NCBI GenBank assembly: GCA_965278945.1 | Contig: OZ257128.1 | Coordinates: forward strand, 1,922,001-1,986,000 | Source: UBA10649 sp965278945 | GTDB taxonomy: Bacteria; Actinomycetota; Actinomycetes; S36-B12 | DNA length: 64,000 nt | Direction: 5' to 3' | Made by a program: the position numbers and the translations under genes | The notes under the pieces: model-generated | Database searches by the model: none | Seen by the model: the letters and a program-made list of their open reading frames with translations, nothing else | What the model was told of the DNA's origin: nothing | Part shown: piece by piece, positions 54,167 through 61,775 of the stretch | How the letters are laid out: each line of letters starts with the position of its first letter | How positions within the stretch are numbered: the first letter of the stretch is position 1

Positions 54167-55333
54167 GTGTCGACGAACATCCGGACGCTGATTGCCGAGT
54201 GCGTCGGCACCTTTCTGCTTGTCTTCCTTGCCGTCGGCGCTGCCGTTGTTGCGGTCGGTGCCAAGGTCGGCTTGGCAGGTCCCACGCCAGGCACCACGGT
54301 CATCGCCAGTGTGCTGGCCGGCGTCCTCGTTTTGCTCGGTGTCCTCGTCGCCGTGGGACCGCTCTCCCGAACGCACCTGACCCCGGCCGTGACCTTCGCC
54401 CTCGTGCGACGACGGACAGTCGCGGTCGACCTAGCGGTCGACTCGTGGATCGGCCAGGTGATCGGTGCGATCCTGGCAGGGGTCGCGCTCTACTTCTTCA
54501 TTCCCTGTGCAACCGGCCTGGATGGTTCGTCCGATGCCGGGACGACGATCACCTTGACTGTGCAGGACGTCCTCATTGCCGGACTGCTGTCGGTGCTCCT
54601 GCTCGTCGCACCGATGATCGGCGTGGCCGTGATCGCGGTGTTCAGCACTCCCGACCGGCTGCTCATCGGCGCGCCCGCGCCCGTCGCCCACCCGACGAGC
54701 CCTCCGCGGCCAGAGCCGATGGCCGTCTTCGTCCCCCAGCCCGACATCGCGCAGGACGTCGAGCCTGAGGCACTGCCAGAGCCTGAGCTCGACGTCGAGC
54801 CCATGCTCGAGCCAGTTACCGCCCTCGGCCCAGTGAGCGCTCCAGTTCCGACTCCCCCGAACGCACCTGACGTCGCGGACGAACCTGAGCCCGAACCGGA
54901 TCCGGAACTGGAGCCAATCGAGTCCCCCGAGCCGCTGGTCGCGGAGGTGGCCCGCCCCGTCGTATTCGCGGCGGCCGAGTCCACCACGTCGCGGCCGTCT
55001 CCGCCGCGAGCTACGTTCGCCACGCCGCGGACCACCCCGTCGGCGACGCGTGTCGTCGCGCCGTTCCCGCCCGCCCCGACGCCGTCACCGTTCCCCTTGA
55101 GACGCGAGGTCGCCCCCGCTCGCGGGTCGTCGGCGTTCGTGTCGACGCTGGCCAAGAAGGACGAACCGGCCAAGCCGAAGTCACCGGACAAGCACAAGAA
55201 CAAGAAGAACTCGAAGGACGAGAAGAAGGCGAAAGCCAAGAAGGGCAACAAGCACAAGTCGAAGTCAACGGTGACGGTTCAGGTGAAGGTCACCGATAAG
55301 CAGCGCAAGCACAAGAAGGACCGCAAGAAGTAG
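54167..55333 (+). CDS. Truncated aquaporin-like protein with long disordered, lysine-rich tail
   Basis: 388 residues. Residues 1-60 are clearly homologous to the aquaporin just upstream (TLIAECVGTFLLVFLAVGAAV beside KLVAEFVGTFLLVFLAVGAAV). The first pore motif is altered: NPA is TPA (THLTPAVTF). Only about four membrane helices are visible (to about residue 175) and the second NPA half is absent, so a normal water pore is impossible. Residues about 180-330 are Pro/Glu/Ala/Val-rich and disordered; 335-388 are strongly basic, with many Lys and few hydrophobics. GTG start with AGGAAGGA before it. Codon use remains GC-rich and regular, arguing for a maintained gene. Function unknown. Confidence 0.8.
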   Translation: MSTNIRTLIAECVGTFLLVFLAVGAAVVAVGAKVGLAGPTPGTTVIASVLAGVLVLLGVLVAVGPLSRTHLTPAVTFALVRRRTVAVDLAVDSWIGQVIGAILAGVALYFFIPCATGLDGSSDAGTTITLTVQDVLIAGLLSVLLLVAPMIGVAVIAVFSTPDRLLIGAPAPVAHPTSPPRPEPMAVFVPQPDIAQDVEPEALPEPELDVEPMLEPVTALGPVSAPVPTPPNAPDVADEPEPEPDPELEPIESPEPLVAEVARPVVFAAAESTTSRPSPPRATFATPRTTPSATRVVAPFPPAPTPSPFPLRREVAPARGSSAFVSTLAKKDEPAKPKSPDKHKNKKNSKDEKKAKAKKGNKHKSKSTVTVQVKVTDKQRKHKKDRKK

Positions 55334-55339
55334 CAGGGG

Positions 55340-56755
55340 TCAGGCGCCCGGATCGAGCGCAAGCAGGTCGTCCACGGTCTCGCGGCGCAGGACGACGGTG
55401 AGTTCCGAGTCCCTCGCGGCGACCACCGCGGGGCGCGGCAGGTAGTTGTAGTTCGAGGCCATGGACCGGCAGTACGCGCCCGTGGCCGCGACCGCGAGCA
55501 GGTCTCCTGGCACCAGATCCGACGGCAGCCAGGCATCTCGCACGACGACGTCGCCGGACTCGCAGTGCTTTCCGACCACGCGGCACAGTGCCGCCTCCGC
55601 GGTCGACTCCCGCGATGCCAGCGTGACCGTGTAGTCGGCGTCGTACAGCGCGGTACGGATGTTGTCGCTCATTCCGCCGTCGACTGAGACATACGTGCGC
55701 ACCACTCCGTTGCCGATCTCAACCTGCTTCACCGTGCCGACCTCGTACACGGTGATGGCGCCGGGACCGACGATGGCCCGGCCAGGCTCGAAGGCCAGTG
55801 CAGGCATCGGGATGCCGACGGCCGCGCACTCCTTGCCGACGATGTCGCCAATTTGATGCGCCATGTCCGCAACATCCAGCGGATCGTCGCCGTCGACGTA
55901 AGCAATGCCCATGCCACCGCCGAGGTTCATCTCCTCGATCTCGATCCCCTGCTCGTCCCACAACTGCTGGGCGAAGGTCACGACCCGCGCCGCGGCGACC
56001 TCAAAGCCAGCCGCATCGAAGATCTGCGATCCGATGTGCGAGTGAAGGCCCACGAGGGCCAGCGTCGGCAGCTTCACGATCCGGCGCACCGCCTCGGCCG
56101 CTGCGCCGGAGGAGACCGACAGGCCGAACTTCTGATCCTCGTGCGCCGTCGCTATGAACTCATGGGTGTGCGCCTCGACGCCCACCGTCACCCGTACGAG
56201 AACCGGCTGGACCACCCCCGCGCGGCCAGCGGCATCTGCGATGCGCACGATGTCCTCGAACGAGTCCACCACGATCCGTCCGACGCCAGCGGCGATGGCC
56301 GCCTCGATCTCGGCCATCGACTTGTTGTTGCCGTGCATGAGGAGCCGATCACCAGGGACTCCTGCGCGCACGGCCACCGCCAGCTCGCCACCTGAGGCGA
56401 CGTCGATCCCCAGACCCTCCTCGGTCAGCCAGCGCGCCACCGTGGTGGCAAGGAAGGCCTTGGCGGCGTAATAGACGAGGCGCGCGCCCGAGTCCACATA
56501 GGCCGCTCGGTACTGGCGGGCGCGGCTCCTTACGTCGGCCTCGTCGAACAAGAACAGTGGCGAGCCGAAAGCGGCGACGGCGTCACGCACGTCGACTCCG
56601 CCGATCTCGATCGCACCGTCAGTATTGCGAGTCGCGCTCGACGGCCAGATCCCGTGGGACAACGTGTTGAGCTCGGCACCCGACGAAGGGCGCGGCGTCG
56701 GTCCCGTCGAGGCAACGACGTCGCCGTGGCGGGGTCCTGCCGGGTGAGCGCGCAC
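55340..56755 (-). CDS. lysA: Diaminopimelate decarboxylase
   Basis: Last step of lysine synthesis. 471 residues; PLP lysine in VYYAAKAFLA, the SGGELAVAVRAGVPGDRLLMHGNNKS region, GGGMGIAY glycine loop, and the C-terminal catalytic Cys in MSDNIRTALYDADY/ CESGDVV context. The N-terminus RAHPAGPRHGDV matches actinobacterial LysA, which supports the GTG at 56755. Follows argS on the same strand after a hairpin. Confidence 0.96.
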   Translation of the reverse strand: MRAHPAGPRHGDVVASTGPTPRPSSGAELNTLSHGIWPSSATRNTDGAIEIGGVDVRDAVAAFGSPLFLFDEADVRSRARQYRAAYVDSGARLVYYAAKAFLATTVARWLTEEGLGIDVASGGELAVAVRAGVPGDRLLMHGNNKSMAEIEAAIAAGVGRIVVDSFEDIVRIADAAGRAGVVQPVLVRVTVGVEAHTHEFIATAHEDQKFGLSVSSGAAAEAVRRIVKLPTLALVGLHSHIGSQIFDAAGFEVAAARVVTFAQQLWDEQGIEIEEMNLGGGMGIAYVDGDDPLDVADMAHQIGDIVGKECAAVGIPMPALAFEPGRAIVGPGAITVYEVGTVKQVEIGNGVVRTYVSVDGGMSDNIRTALYDADYTVTLASRESTAEAALCRVVGKHCESGDVVVRDAWLPSDLVPGDLLAVAATGAYCRSMASNYNYLPRPAVVAARDSELTVVLRRETVDDLLALDPGA

Positions 56756-56789
56756 GACGCAAGGCTAGGGCACGCCCTACCTGCCTGGT

Positions 56790-56846
56790 CGACCTTGAGG
56801 TTGGCGTGCGTTTCGGGCTCGAATTCCCACGCCAACCTCAAGGTCG
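56790..56846. terminator. 19-bp perfect hairpin between argS and lysA
   Basis: CGACCTTGAGGTTGGCGTG (56790-56808) pairs with its complement at 56828-56846; loop of 19 bases. It lies 8 bp after the argS stop on the minus strand. No T tract. A strong processing or termination structure, and unusually long for this region. Confidence 0.7.
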
Positions 56847-56853
56847 GCGGGGG

Positions 56854-58512
56854 CTACATGCGGTCGGGGGCGCTCACGCCGACCAGGTCGAGTCCGTTGG
56901 CAATCGTCTGACGCGACGCCGCGCACAGCCACAGCCGTGCGACGTGGATCCCGGCGAGCTCCTCATCGCCGCGCGGCAGCACCCAGCAGACGTCATAGAA
57001 CCGGTGGTATGCCGTCGCCAGGTCCTCCAGGTAGCGCGCGACGCGATGCGGCTCGCGAAGCTCTGCGGCAGTGGCGACGACGCGCGGGAACTCCGCGAGC
57101 ATGCCGAGCAGGTTGTTCTCACGCTCGTGGTCGAGCAGCGCAGGGTCGAACTCCGCGGCGCGCCAGTCGATACCCAGCTCGGCCGCATTGCGGAGCACCG
57201 ACGCGATGCGGGCATGCGCGTACTGCACGTAGAAGACCGGATTGTCGCTCGTCGCCTTGATGATCTCCTCGAGGTCCAGCGTGAGCGGGGAATCGACGGG
57301 GTACCGGATGAGCGAGTACCGGGCAGCGTCGACGCCGACTTCCTCTACCAGTTCCTCGAGAGTAACTATGGTGCCCGCGCGCTTGGAGAGCTTGATCTCC
57401 TCGTTGCCGCGCACGATCTTCACCAGCTGGCCGATCAGCACCTCGATGTTCACGTCCATGTCGTCGCCCGCACAGGCGGCAACTGCACGCAGCCTGTTGA
57501 CGTAGCCGTGGTGGTCGGCGCCGAGCAGGTAGATGACGAGGTCGAATCCGCGAGCGCGCTTGTCGACGTAGTACGCGGTGTCAGCGGCGAAGTAGGTGTT
57601 CTCGCCGTCAGCCTTGACGAGGACCCGATCCTTGTCGTCGCCGAAATCGGAGGTGCGCAGCCAGATCGCCCCGCCGTCCTCGAATACATGGCCCTGGTCG
57701 CGGAGCTTCTGCATGCCGCGCTCGACGGCGCCCGACTCGTACAGCGACAACTCGGAGTACCAGACGTCGAAGTGCGTCCGGAACAGCTCGAGTACGTCGC
57801 GCTGCTCTGCGAGTTGCAGGGCGTACGCCGACTCGCGGAATGCAAGCCGCTGCTCGTCGTGAGGAAGGCTGAGGATGTCGGGCTGCTCGACGAGGATGCG
57901 GGCGGCAAGGTCGAGGATGTAGCCGCCGTGATACCCGTCCTCGGGGACCGGACGACCGTGAGCGGCCGCCATGACAGAGTCGCCGAACCGCTCCATCTGC
58001 ACGCCGCGGTCGTTGATGTAGAACTCGGTGGACACCTCGGCACCCGCAGCGGCGAGCACGCGCGCGATCGCGTCCCCCACCGCGGCCCACCGGGTGTGGC
58101 CAAGATGGAGCGGTCCTGTCGGGTTCGCGGAGATGAACTCGACATTGACGACGCGGCCGGCAAGCGCGCTGCCGTGGCCCCACTTCTCACCGGCGACGAC
58201 CACCGTCCTGGCAAGCTCGCCCTGCGTGGCGCTGTCGAGTCGAATGTTGATGAAGCCCGGACCGGCGATCTGGGCGCTGGCGATCCCCGGCACGTCGGCG
58301 AGCCGATCGGCGAGCAGCGCGGCCAGGTCGCGCGGTGGCATGCCGGCCTGCTTGGCGAGCGCGAGTGCGATGTTGGTGGCGTAGTCGCCGTGCTCCCTGG
58401 ACTTGGGGCGCTCGACCCGCACGTCGGGGATGGTCGCGATGTCGATCAGGCGCTCATCACGCAGTCTCGACACGATGTCGGACACGGCCGCGGAGAGCTC
58501 ATCTGGGGTCAC
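56854..58512 (-). CDS. argS: Arginyl-tRNA synthetase
   Basis: Charges tRNA-Arg. 552 residues: N-terminal Add1 domain, HIGH signature as ANPTGPLHLGHTR, KMSKS-like loop KLSKRAGT, and the C-terminal anticodon-binding helices with VQYAHARIASVLRN. The GTG start at 58512 is chosen on family alignment. Divergent from the cold-shock gene. Confidence 0.97.
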   Translation of the reverse strand: MTPDELSAAVSDIVSRLRDERLIDIATIPDVRVERPKSREHGDYATNIALALAKQAGMPPRDLAALLADRLADVPGIASAQIAGPGFINIRLDSATQGELARTVVVAGEKWGHGSALAGRVVNVEFISANPTGPLHLGHTRWAAVGDAIARVLAAAGAEVSTEFYINDRGVQMERFGDSVMAAAHGRPVPEDGYHGGYILDLAARILVEQPDILSLPHDEQRLAFRESAYALQLAEQRDVLELFRTHFDVWYSELSLYESGAVERGMQKLRDQGHVFEDGGAIWLRTSDFGDDKDRVLVKADGENTYFAADTAYYVDKRARGFDLVIYLLGADHHGYVNRLRAVAACAGDDMDVNIEVLIGQLVKIVRGNEEIKLSKRAGTIVTLEELVEEVGVDAARYSLIRYPVDSPLTLDLEEIIKATSDNPVFYVQYAHARIASVLRNAAELGIDWRAAEFDPALLDHERENNLLGMLAEFPRVVATAAELREPHRVARYLEDLATAYHRFYDVCWVLPRGDEELAGIHVARLWLCAASRQTIANGLDLVGVSAPDRM

Positions 58513-58736
58513 CGGAGGAGCCTACCGACGCCCGGTAAAACTATTCCCCGCTCCTCGTCGCCGAGGTACGATCCGACCAGGCAAGGCCAGATCAGCACCA
58601 CCGTTCTGAGATGCCCGCACGCATGTTAGGCATCTGATCCTCTGAGCATGTGCACAGATTCGGGACGAGGTTGAACGGCTAGGCCGCGTCTCGGGCAACC
58701 GTTCGGGGCGAAGTCCCCGCAAGGAGAATGTGCATC

Positions 58737-58940
58737 ATGGCTCAAGGAACCGTGAAGTGGTTCAACGCTGAGAAGGGCTACGGCTTCATCGCCCAGGCCG
58801 ACGGCGGACCGGACGTCTTCGTCCACTACTCGGCCATCCAGTCGGACGGCTACCGCTCACTGGACGAGAACCAGGCCGTCGAGTTCGAGATCGTCCAGGG
58901 ACCCAAGGGCCCGCAGGCCGACAAGGTCCGCATCGGCTGA
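58737..58940 (+). CDS. Cold-shock protein (CspA family)
   Basis: 67-residue RNA chaperone: GTVKWFNAEKGYGFIAQ (RNP1) and DVFVHYSAI (RNP2) on one OB-fold. AAGGAG lies nine bases before ATG 58737. The 224-bp divergent spacer to argS includes AGATGCC/GGCATCT inverted arms (58609-58615, 58629-58635) that could fold in a long cold-shock leader; this is inference. Confidence 0.96.
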   Translation: MAQGTVKWFNAEKGYGFIAQADGGPDVFVHYSAIQSDGYRSLDENQAVEFEIVQGPKGPQADKVRIG

Positions 58941-58957
58941 CCTGCCGCTGAGATCTA

Positions 58958-58991
58958 CAGAAGGGCCCCGCCGCGCGGCGGGGCCCTTCTG
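58958..58991 (+). terminator. Terminator after the cold-shock gene
   Basis: CAGAAGGGCCCCGCC (58958-58972) pairs perfectly with 58977-58991 around loop GCGC, a 15-bp stem beginning 18 bp after the stop. Followed by CTGTGG rather than a T run. Confidence 0.85.
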
Positions 58992-59094
58992 CTGTGGCGA
59001 CTGGAGGTCCCCCGACCTCCAGTGCCAGCATGCGCGTGATGCCCACCTCAAACGTCGCCTAAACATCCAATTCGAGTTGGGGCACAATTGGGCT

Positions 59095-59391
59095 ATGGCC
59101 GAGGACGAGATCGAGAAGCTGCTCCGCGAGATCAACGGGACCAATCAGCCCGCAGCATCGTCCGAGGTGGCGAAGTCATCGGGGAAGTCCGCCGCCCGGC
59201 GCGATGAGCCTCAAAGCGGTGGCGGCCGGTTCGCCTTTGCGGCCGTCGCCGCCGTCACGCTCGGGATGGCGGCGTGGTTCGTCGGCTTGATCATGCCGTT
59301 CACCAGCGCGGTCTCTGCCGGGATCGGCGGTGCCTTCGCGGCCTTCATCGCCGCCTTTATCGCGGGTCCGCCTCGCTGGTTCTCGTCGTAG
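59095..59391 (+). CDS. Small actinobacterial membrane protein
   Basis: 98 residues: a charged N-terminal helix (EDEIEKLLREING), a disordered Ser/Ala linker, and two membrane helices (FAFAAVAAVTLGMAAWFVGLI; GIGGAFAAFIAAFIA). ATG 59095 chosen as start of conserved-looking sequence. Convergent with the YihY-like gene (35-bp overlap). Function unknown. Confidence 0.65.
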   Translation: MAEDEIEKLLREINGTNQPAASSEVAKSSGKSAARRDEPQSGGGRFAFAAVAAVTLGMAAWFVGLIMPFTSAVSAGIGGAFAAFIAAFIAGPPRWFSS

Positions 59392-60247
59392 TCAGGCCGC
59401 GTTGCCGGTCCGCCTCGATGGCGGCCCCCCACAGCAGGCCCAGGAAGCACAGGTAGAGCCACAGCAGGACGACCACCGCCGTGCCGAGAACGAGAACCGC
59501 CGCGCCCAGGCTGGCGGAGAAGTGCGCGTAGATCCCGACCCCGCCGGTCACGGCAACGATCCAGATCGCCGCGAGAATGGCTCCGGGCGAGGTCCACGGC
59601 ACCTTCTGGGCACTGTTCGGGGCGTGCTGGATCAGCCATCGCACCGCAAGGTAGACAAGCACGAGGATGATCAGCCAGTCGACCGCGCCATTGCCCGTCG
59701 ACGTGGTGATCGCCCCGGCACCCAGCCATTCGAGAATCCGCGGTACGGCGGTGAGCACGATGACCAGACCGACGGCAACAACCAATGCGACCAGAGTGAT
59801 GACCGCGGATATACCGCGCTCGACGAGTCCAGGACGGGTCTCGACGACGCCGAATGCGCTGTTCATCGCCATACGAGTGCCCAGCACGACCTTCGACGAG
59901 GCATAGATCGCCACTAGCACGCTGACCACAGTCGTCACGGTGAACGTGCTCGCCGACGAGCTCTCCACCAGCCCGACCAGCACGTTGATTGCCGACTGCG
60001 TGTTCTCGTTGACTCCCGGCGTTCGATCGGCCAGCGACTCCAGGGCAGATCGCACGTCCGCGGGGTCGAGGAACAACCCGGCGAGCGATCCCAGCGCAAT
60101 CGCGGCCGGCGCGATCGACAGGGCAACGAAGTAGGCCAGCCCGCCGGCGGCCAGCGACGTACGGGTGCGTCGCAGGTCCAGGCCGAGTCGCTTGCCCCAT
60201 TGCACCAACTGCCCCATACGACCGGTCACGAGGTCATCCTTGCCCAA
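59357..60247 (-). CDS. YihY/BrkB-like inner membrane protein
   Basis: 296 residues with about six helices in the UPF0761/BrkB pattern: AAGGLAYFVALSIAPAAIALGSLAGLF near the start, VLVAIYASSKVVLGTRMAMNSAFGV after the second helix, and AVLVLGTAVVVLLWLYLCFLGLLWGAAIEA at the end. Role in the family is unsettled (not an established RNase BN). A later Met at 60217 is an alternative start. Confidence 0.88.
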   Translation of the reverse strand: MGKDDLVTGRMGQLVQWGKRLGLDLRRTRTSLAAGGLAYFVALSIAPAAIALGSLAGLFLDPADVRSALESLADRTPGVNENTQSAINVLVGLVESSSASTFTVTTVVSVLVAIYASSKVVLGTRMAMNSAFGVVETRPGLVERGISAVITLVALVVAVGLVIVLTAVPRILEWLGAGAITTSTGNGAVDWLIILVLVYLAVRWLIQHAPNSAQKVPWTSPGAILAAIWIVAVTGGVGIYAHFSASLGAAVLVLGTAVVVLLWLYLCFLGLLWGAAIEADRQRGLTTTRTSEADPR

Positions 60248-60298
60248 GCCGCGCGCAATCAGACGCTCGGAGCGCGCTGATAGCCTGTCCAGTCCCGA

Positions 60299-60374
60299 GC
60301 CCCCGTAGCTCAGGGGATAGAGCGCCGGTTTCCGGTACCGAAGGTCGGGAGTTCGAATCTCCCCGGGGGCACCA
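60299..60374 (+). tRNA. tRNA-Arg, anticodon CCG
   Basis: Folds by eye: acceptor GCCCCCG/CGGGGGC, D-arm GCTC...GAGC, anticodon loop TTCCGGT with anticodon CCG (reads CGG), T-arm GGGAG-TTCGAAT-CTCCC, and an encoded ACCA end. The outermost anticodon-stem pair is mismatched (C-A). CGG is a frequent codon in this GC-rich genome. Confidence 0.95.
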
Positions 60375-60378
60375 TGCC

Positions 60379-60468
60379 CTGCGGATTTGAACCGCCTCCC
60401 GGGTCAAATCCGCAGAATGCCGCGCAAAACGGCCCGCGGATCCCGATTTGACCCGGGAGGCGGTTCAA
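60379..60468. repeat. 24-bp perfect inverted repeat behind the tRNA
   Basis: Two nested dyads. CTGCGGATTTGA (60379-60390) pairs with 60404-60415 to form a 12-bp hairpin. A 24-bp stretch at 60387-60410 is the exact complement of 60445-60468 (34-base spacer). The sub-sequence AGGCGGTTCAATT recurs at about 61032-61044, before the queuosine-transporter gene. It may act as the tRNA terminator and as terminator of the convergent gene at 60476. Confidence 0.85.
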
Positions 60469-60475
60469 TTCGGGG

Positions 60476-60952
60476 TTAGGCGAGGCGGGTCATGTCCATG
60501 ATCCAGTTGGTGTCCCACGTGTGGTCCTCGTCATACGAGAACGCCTGCCGCCAGCGGGCCTGAGCGGCTCCCAGGTCGTCCCACTGGAAGCGCACGCGCA
60601 CCCGCACTCCCTTGATGACGTCGTCGGTGCGAAAGTCGCCGTGGGTGCCATCGAACCGGCCCTCGACGGGCGGGTCCAAGCGTCCAGGCGCGGCCGACGA
60701 TGACCACCAGATGCGCCACAGGTCCTCGGCCGGCTCATACAAGCGCAGCGCCAGGCCGTGAAACTCGCCCAGTCCTGGCATCTCGTGCGACTCATACGTC
60801 TCGATGTTCCCGGCACCGCCGGGCAGCGGCCGGTGCTCGCCGGTCGAGGCGAACTCCAGCCAGTCGGTGCAGGCCGGATCGAGCATGTCTGCCCGCTTGC
60901 GATTGGCGACCGCCCACCTGCCGATGACGAAGTCGAAGTCGGTCGATGCCAT
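60476..60952 (-). CDS. DUF1579-like hypothetical protein
   Basis: 158 residues, soluble. The pattern FDFVIGRWAVANRKR at the start and FSYDEDHTWDTNWIMDMTRLA at the end resemble small lipocalin/DUF1579-like proteins of unknown role. AGGAGA precedes ATG 60952 by six bases. Its stop lies eight bases from the 24-bp inverted repeat. Confidence 0.7.
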   Translation of the reverse strand: MASTDFDFVIGRWAVANRKRADMLDPACTDWLEFASTGEHRPLPGGAGNIETYESHEMPGLGEFHGLALRLYEPAEDLWRIWWSSSAAPGRLDPPVEGRFDGTHGDFRTDDVIKGVRVRVRFQWDDLGAAQARWRQAFSYDEDHTWDTNWIMDMTRLA

Positions 60953-61052
60953 TGCGGTTCTCCTGAGTCCGTGACGGAATGCGGTAGCTCTGACCGCCCG
61001 GACCCCGACCCTGCCACCCGGGTGTGTCACTCAGGCGGTTCAATTGCGCACC

Positions 61053-61775
61053 ATGAGCACCTCCAGCACGAAGGTTGTCGACCGCGTTCACTTCGCCACC
61101 ACCGGAACCGGGCTCTATCCGGTCATCGTCGCGATCTTCGTCGGCCTCCTGCTGATCTCCAATATCGGCGCGGTGAAGCTGATCCAGTTCGGGCCGGACA
61201 TCAGCCTCGGGCCGATCGACATCAGCCCGATCATCACCGACGGCGGCGCTTTTCTCTTCCCGCTGACGTACATCGTCGGCGACGTACTGAGCGAGGTCTA
61301 CGGGCTCAAGGCCGCGCGCAAGGCCATCTTCATCGGCTTCGGCATGGCAATCCTCGCGGCGATCACGTTCTGGCTGGTCCAGATATCGCCGGCCGCCGAG
61401 GGCTGGGGGAACCAGGAGTCATTCGAGGCGGTGCTCGGCTTCGTGCCGCGGATCGTCCTGGCGAGTATCTGCGGCTACCTCGTAGGGCAGCTGCTCAACG
61501 CATATGTGCTCGTCAAGATCAAGGAGCGGACCAAGGAGAAGTCGCTGTGGCTGCGCCTCATCGGCTCCACCGTCGTGGGCGAGCTCGCAGACACCATCGT
61601 CTTCTGCACCATCGCGTTCTACGGCGTCATCACCGGCAGCGAGTTCCTCAAGTACGTCTTCTACGGCTACGTGTACAAGGTGCTGCTCGAGGTCATCCTG
61701 CTCCCGGTCACCTATCGCGTCATCGCCGCGGTGAAGAAGCGCGAACCGACCTACCTCGAGCTAGCCAGCGTCTAG
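61053..61775 (+). CDS. Queuosine precursor transporter (YhhQ/QueT-like)
   Basis: Imports queuine or preQ precursors. 240 residues with six membrane helices and family motifs: SNIGAVKLIQFG, ITDGGAFLFPLTYIVGDVLSEVYG, LWLRLIGSTVVGELADTIVF. It is convergent with tgt (15-bp overlap), giving a compact queuosine-salvage pair. No Shine-Dalgarno sequence before ATG 61053. I see no preQ1 riboswitch consensus in the 100 bases upstream. Confidence 0.92.
   Translation: MSTSSTKVVDRVHFATTGTGLYPVIVAIFVGLLLISNIGAVKLIQFGPDISLGPIDISPIITDGGAFLFPLTYIVGDVLSEVYGLKAARKAIFIGFGMAILAAITFWLVQISPAAEGWGNQESFEAVLGFVPRIVLASICGYLVGQLLNAYVLVKIKERTKEKSLWLRLIGSTVVGELADTIVFCTIAFYGVITGSEFLKYVFYGYVYKVLLEVILLPVTYRVIAAVKKREPTYLELASV

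Noticed and set aside
56806..58629. 607-residue plus-strand open frame
   Set aside because: Antisense to argS; no start signal or domain.
60299..60374. tRNA-Arg as an integration (att) site
   Set aside because: No copy of the tRNA 3' end and no integrase gene were found in the window.
60953..61052. preQ1 riboswitch before the queuosine-precursor transporter
   Set aside because: No recognisable preQ1-I or preQ1-II consensus in the 100 bases before the gene.
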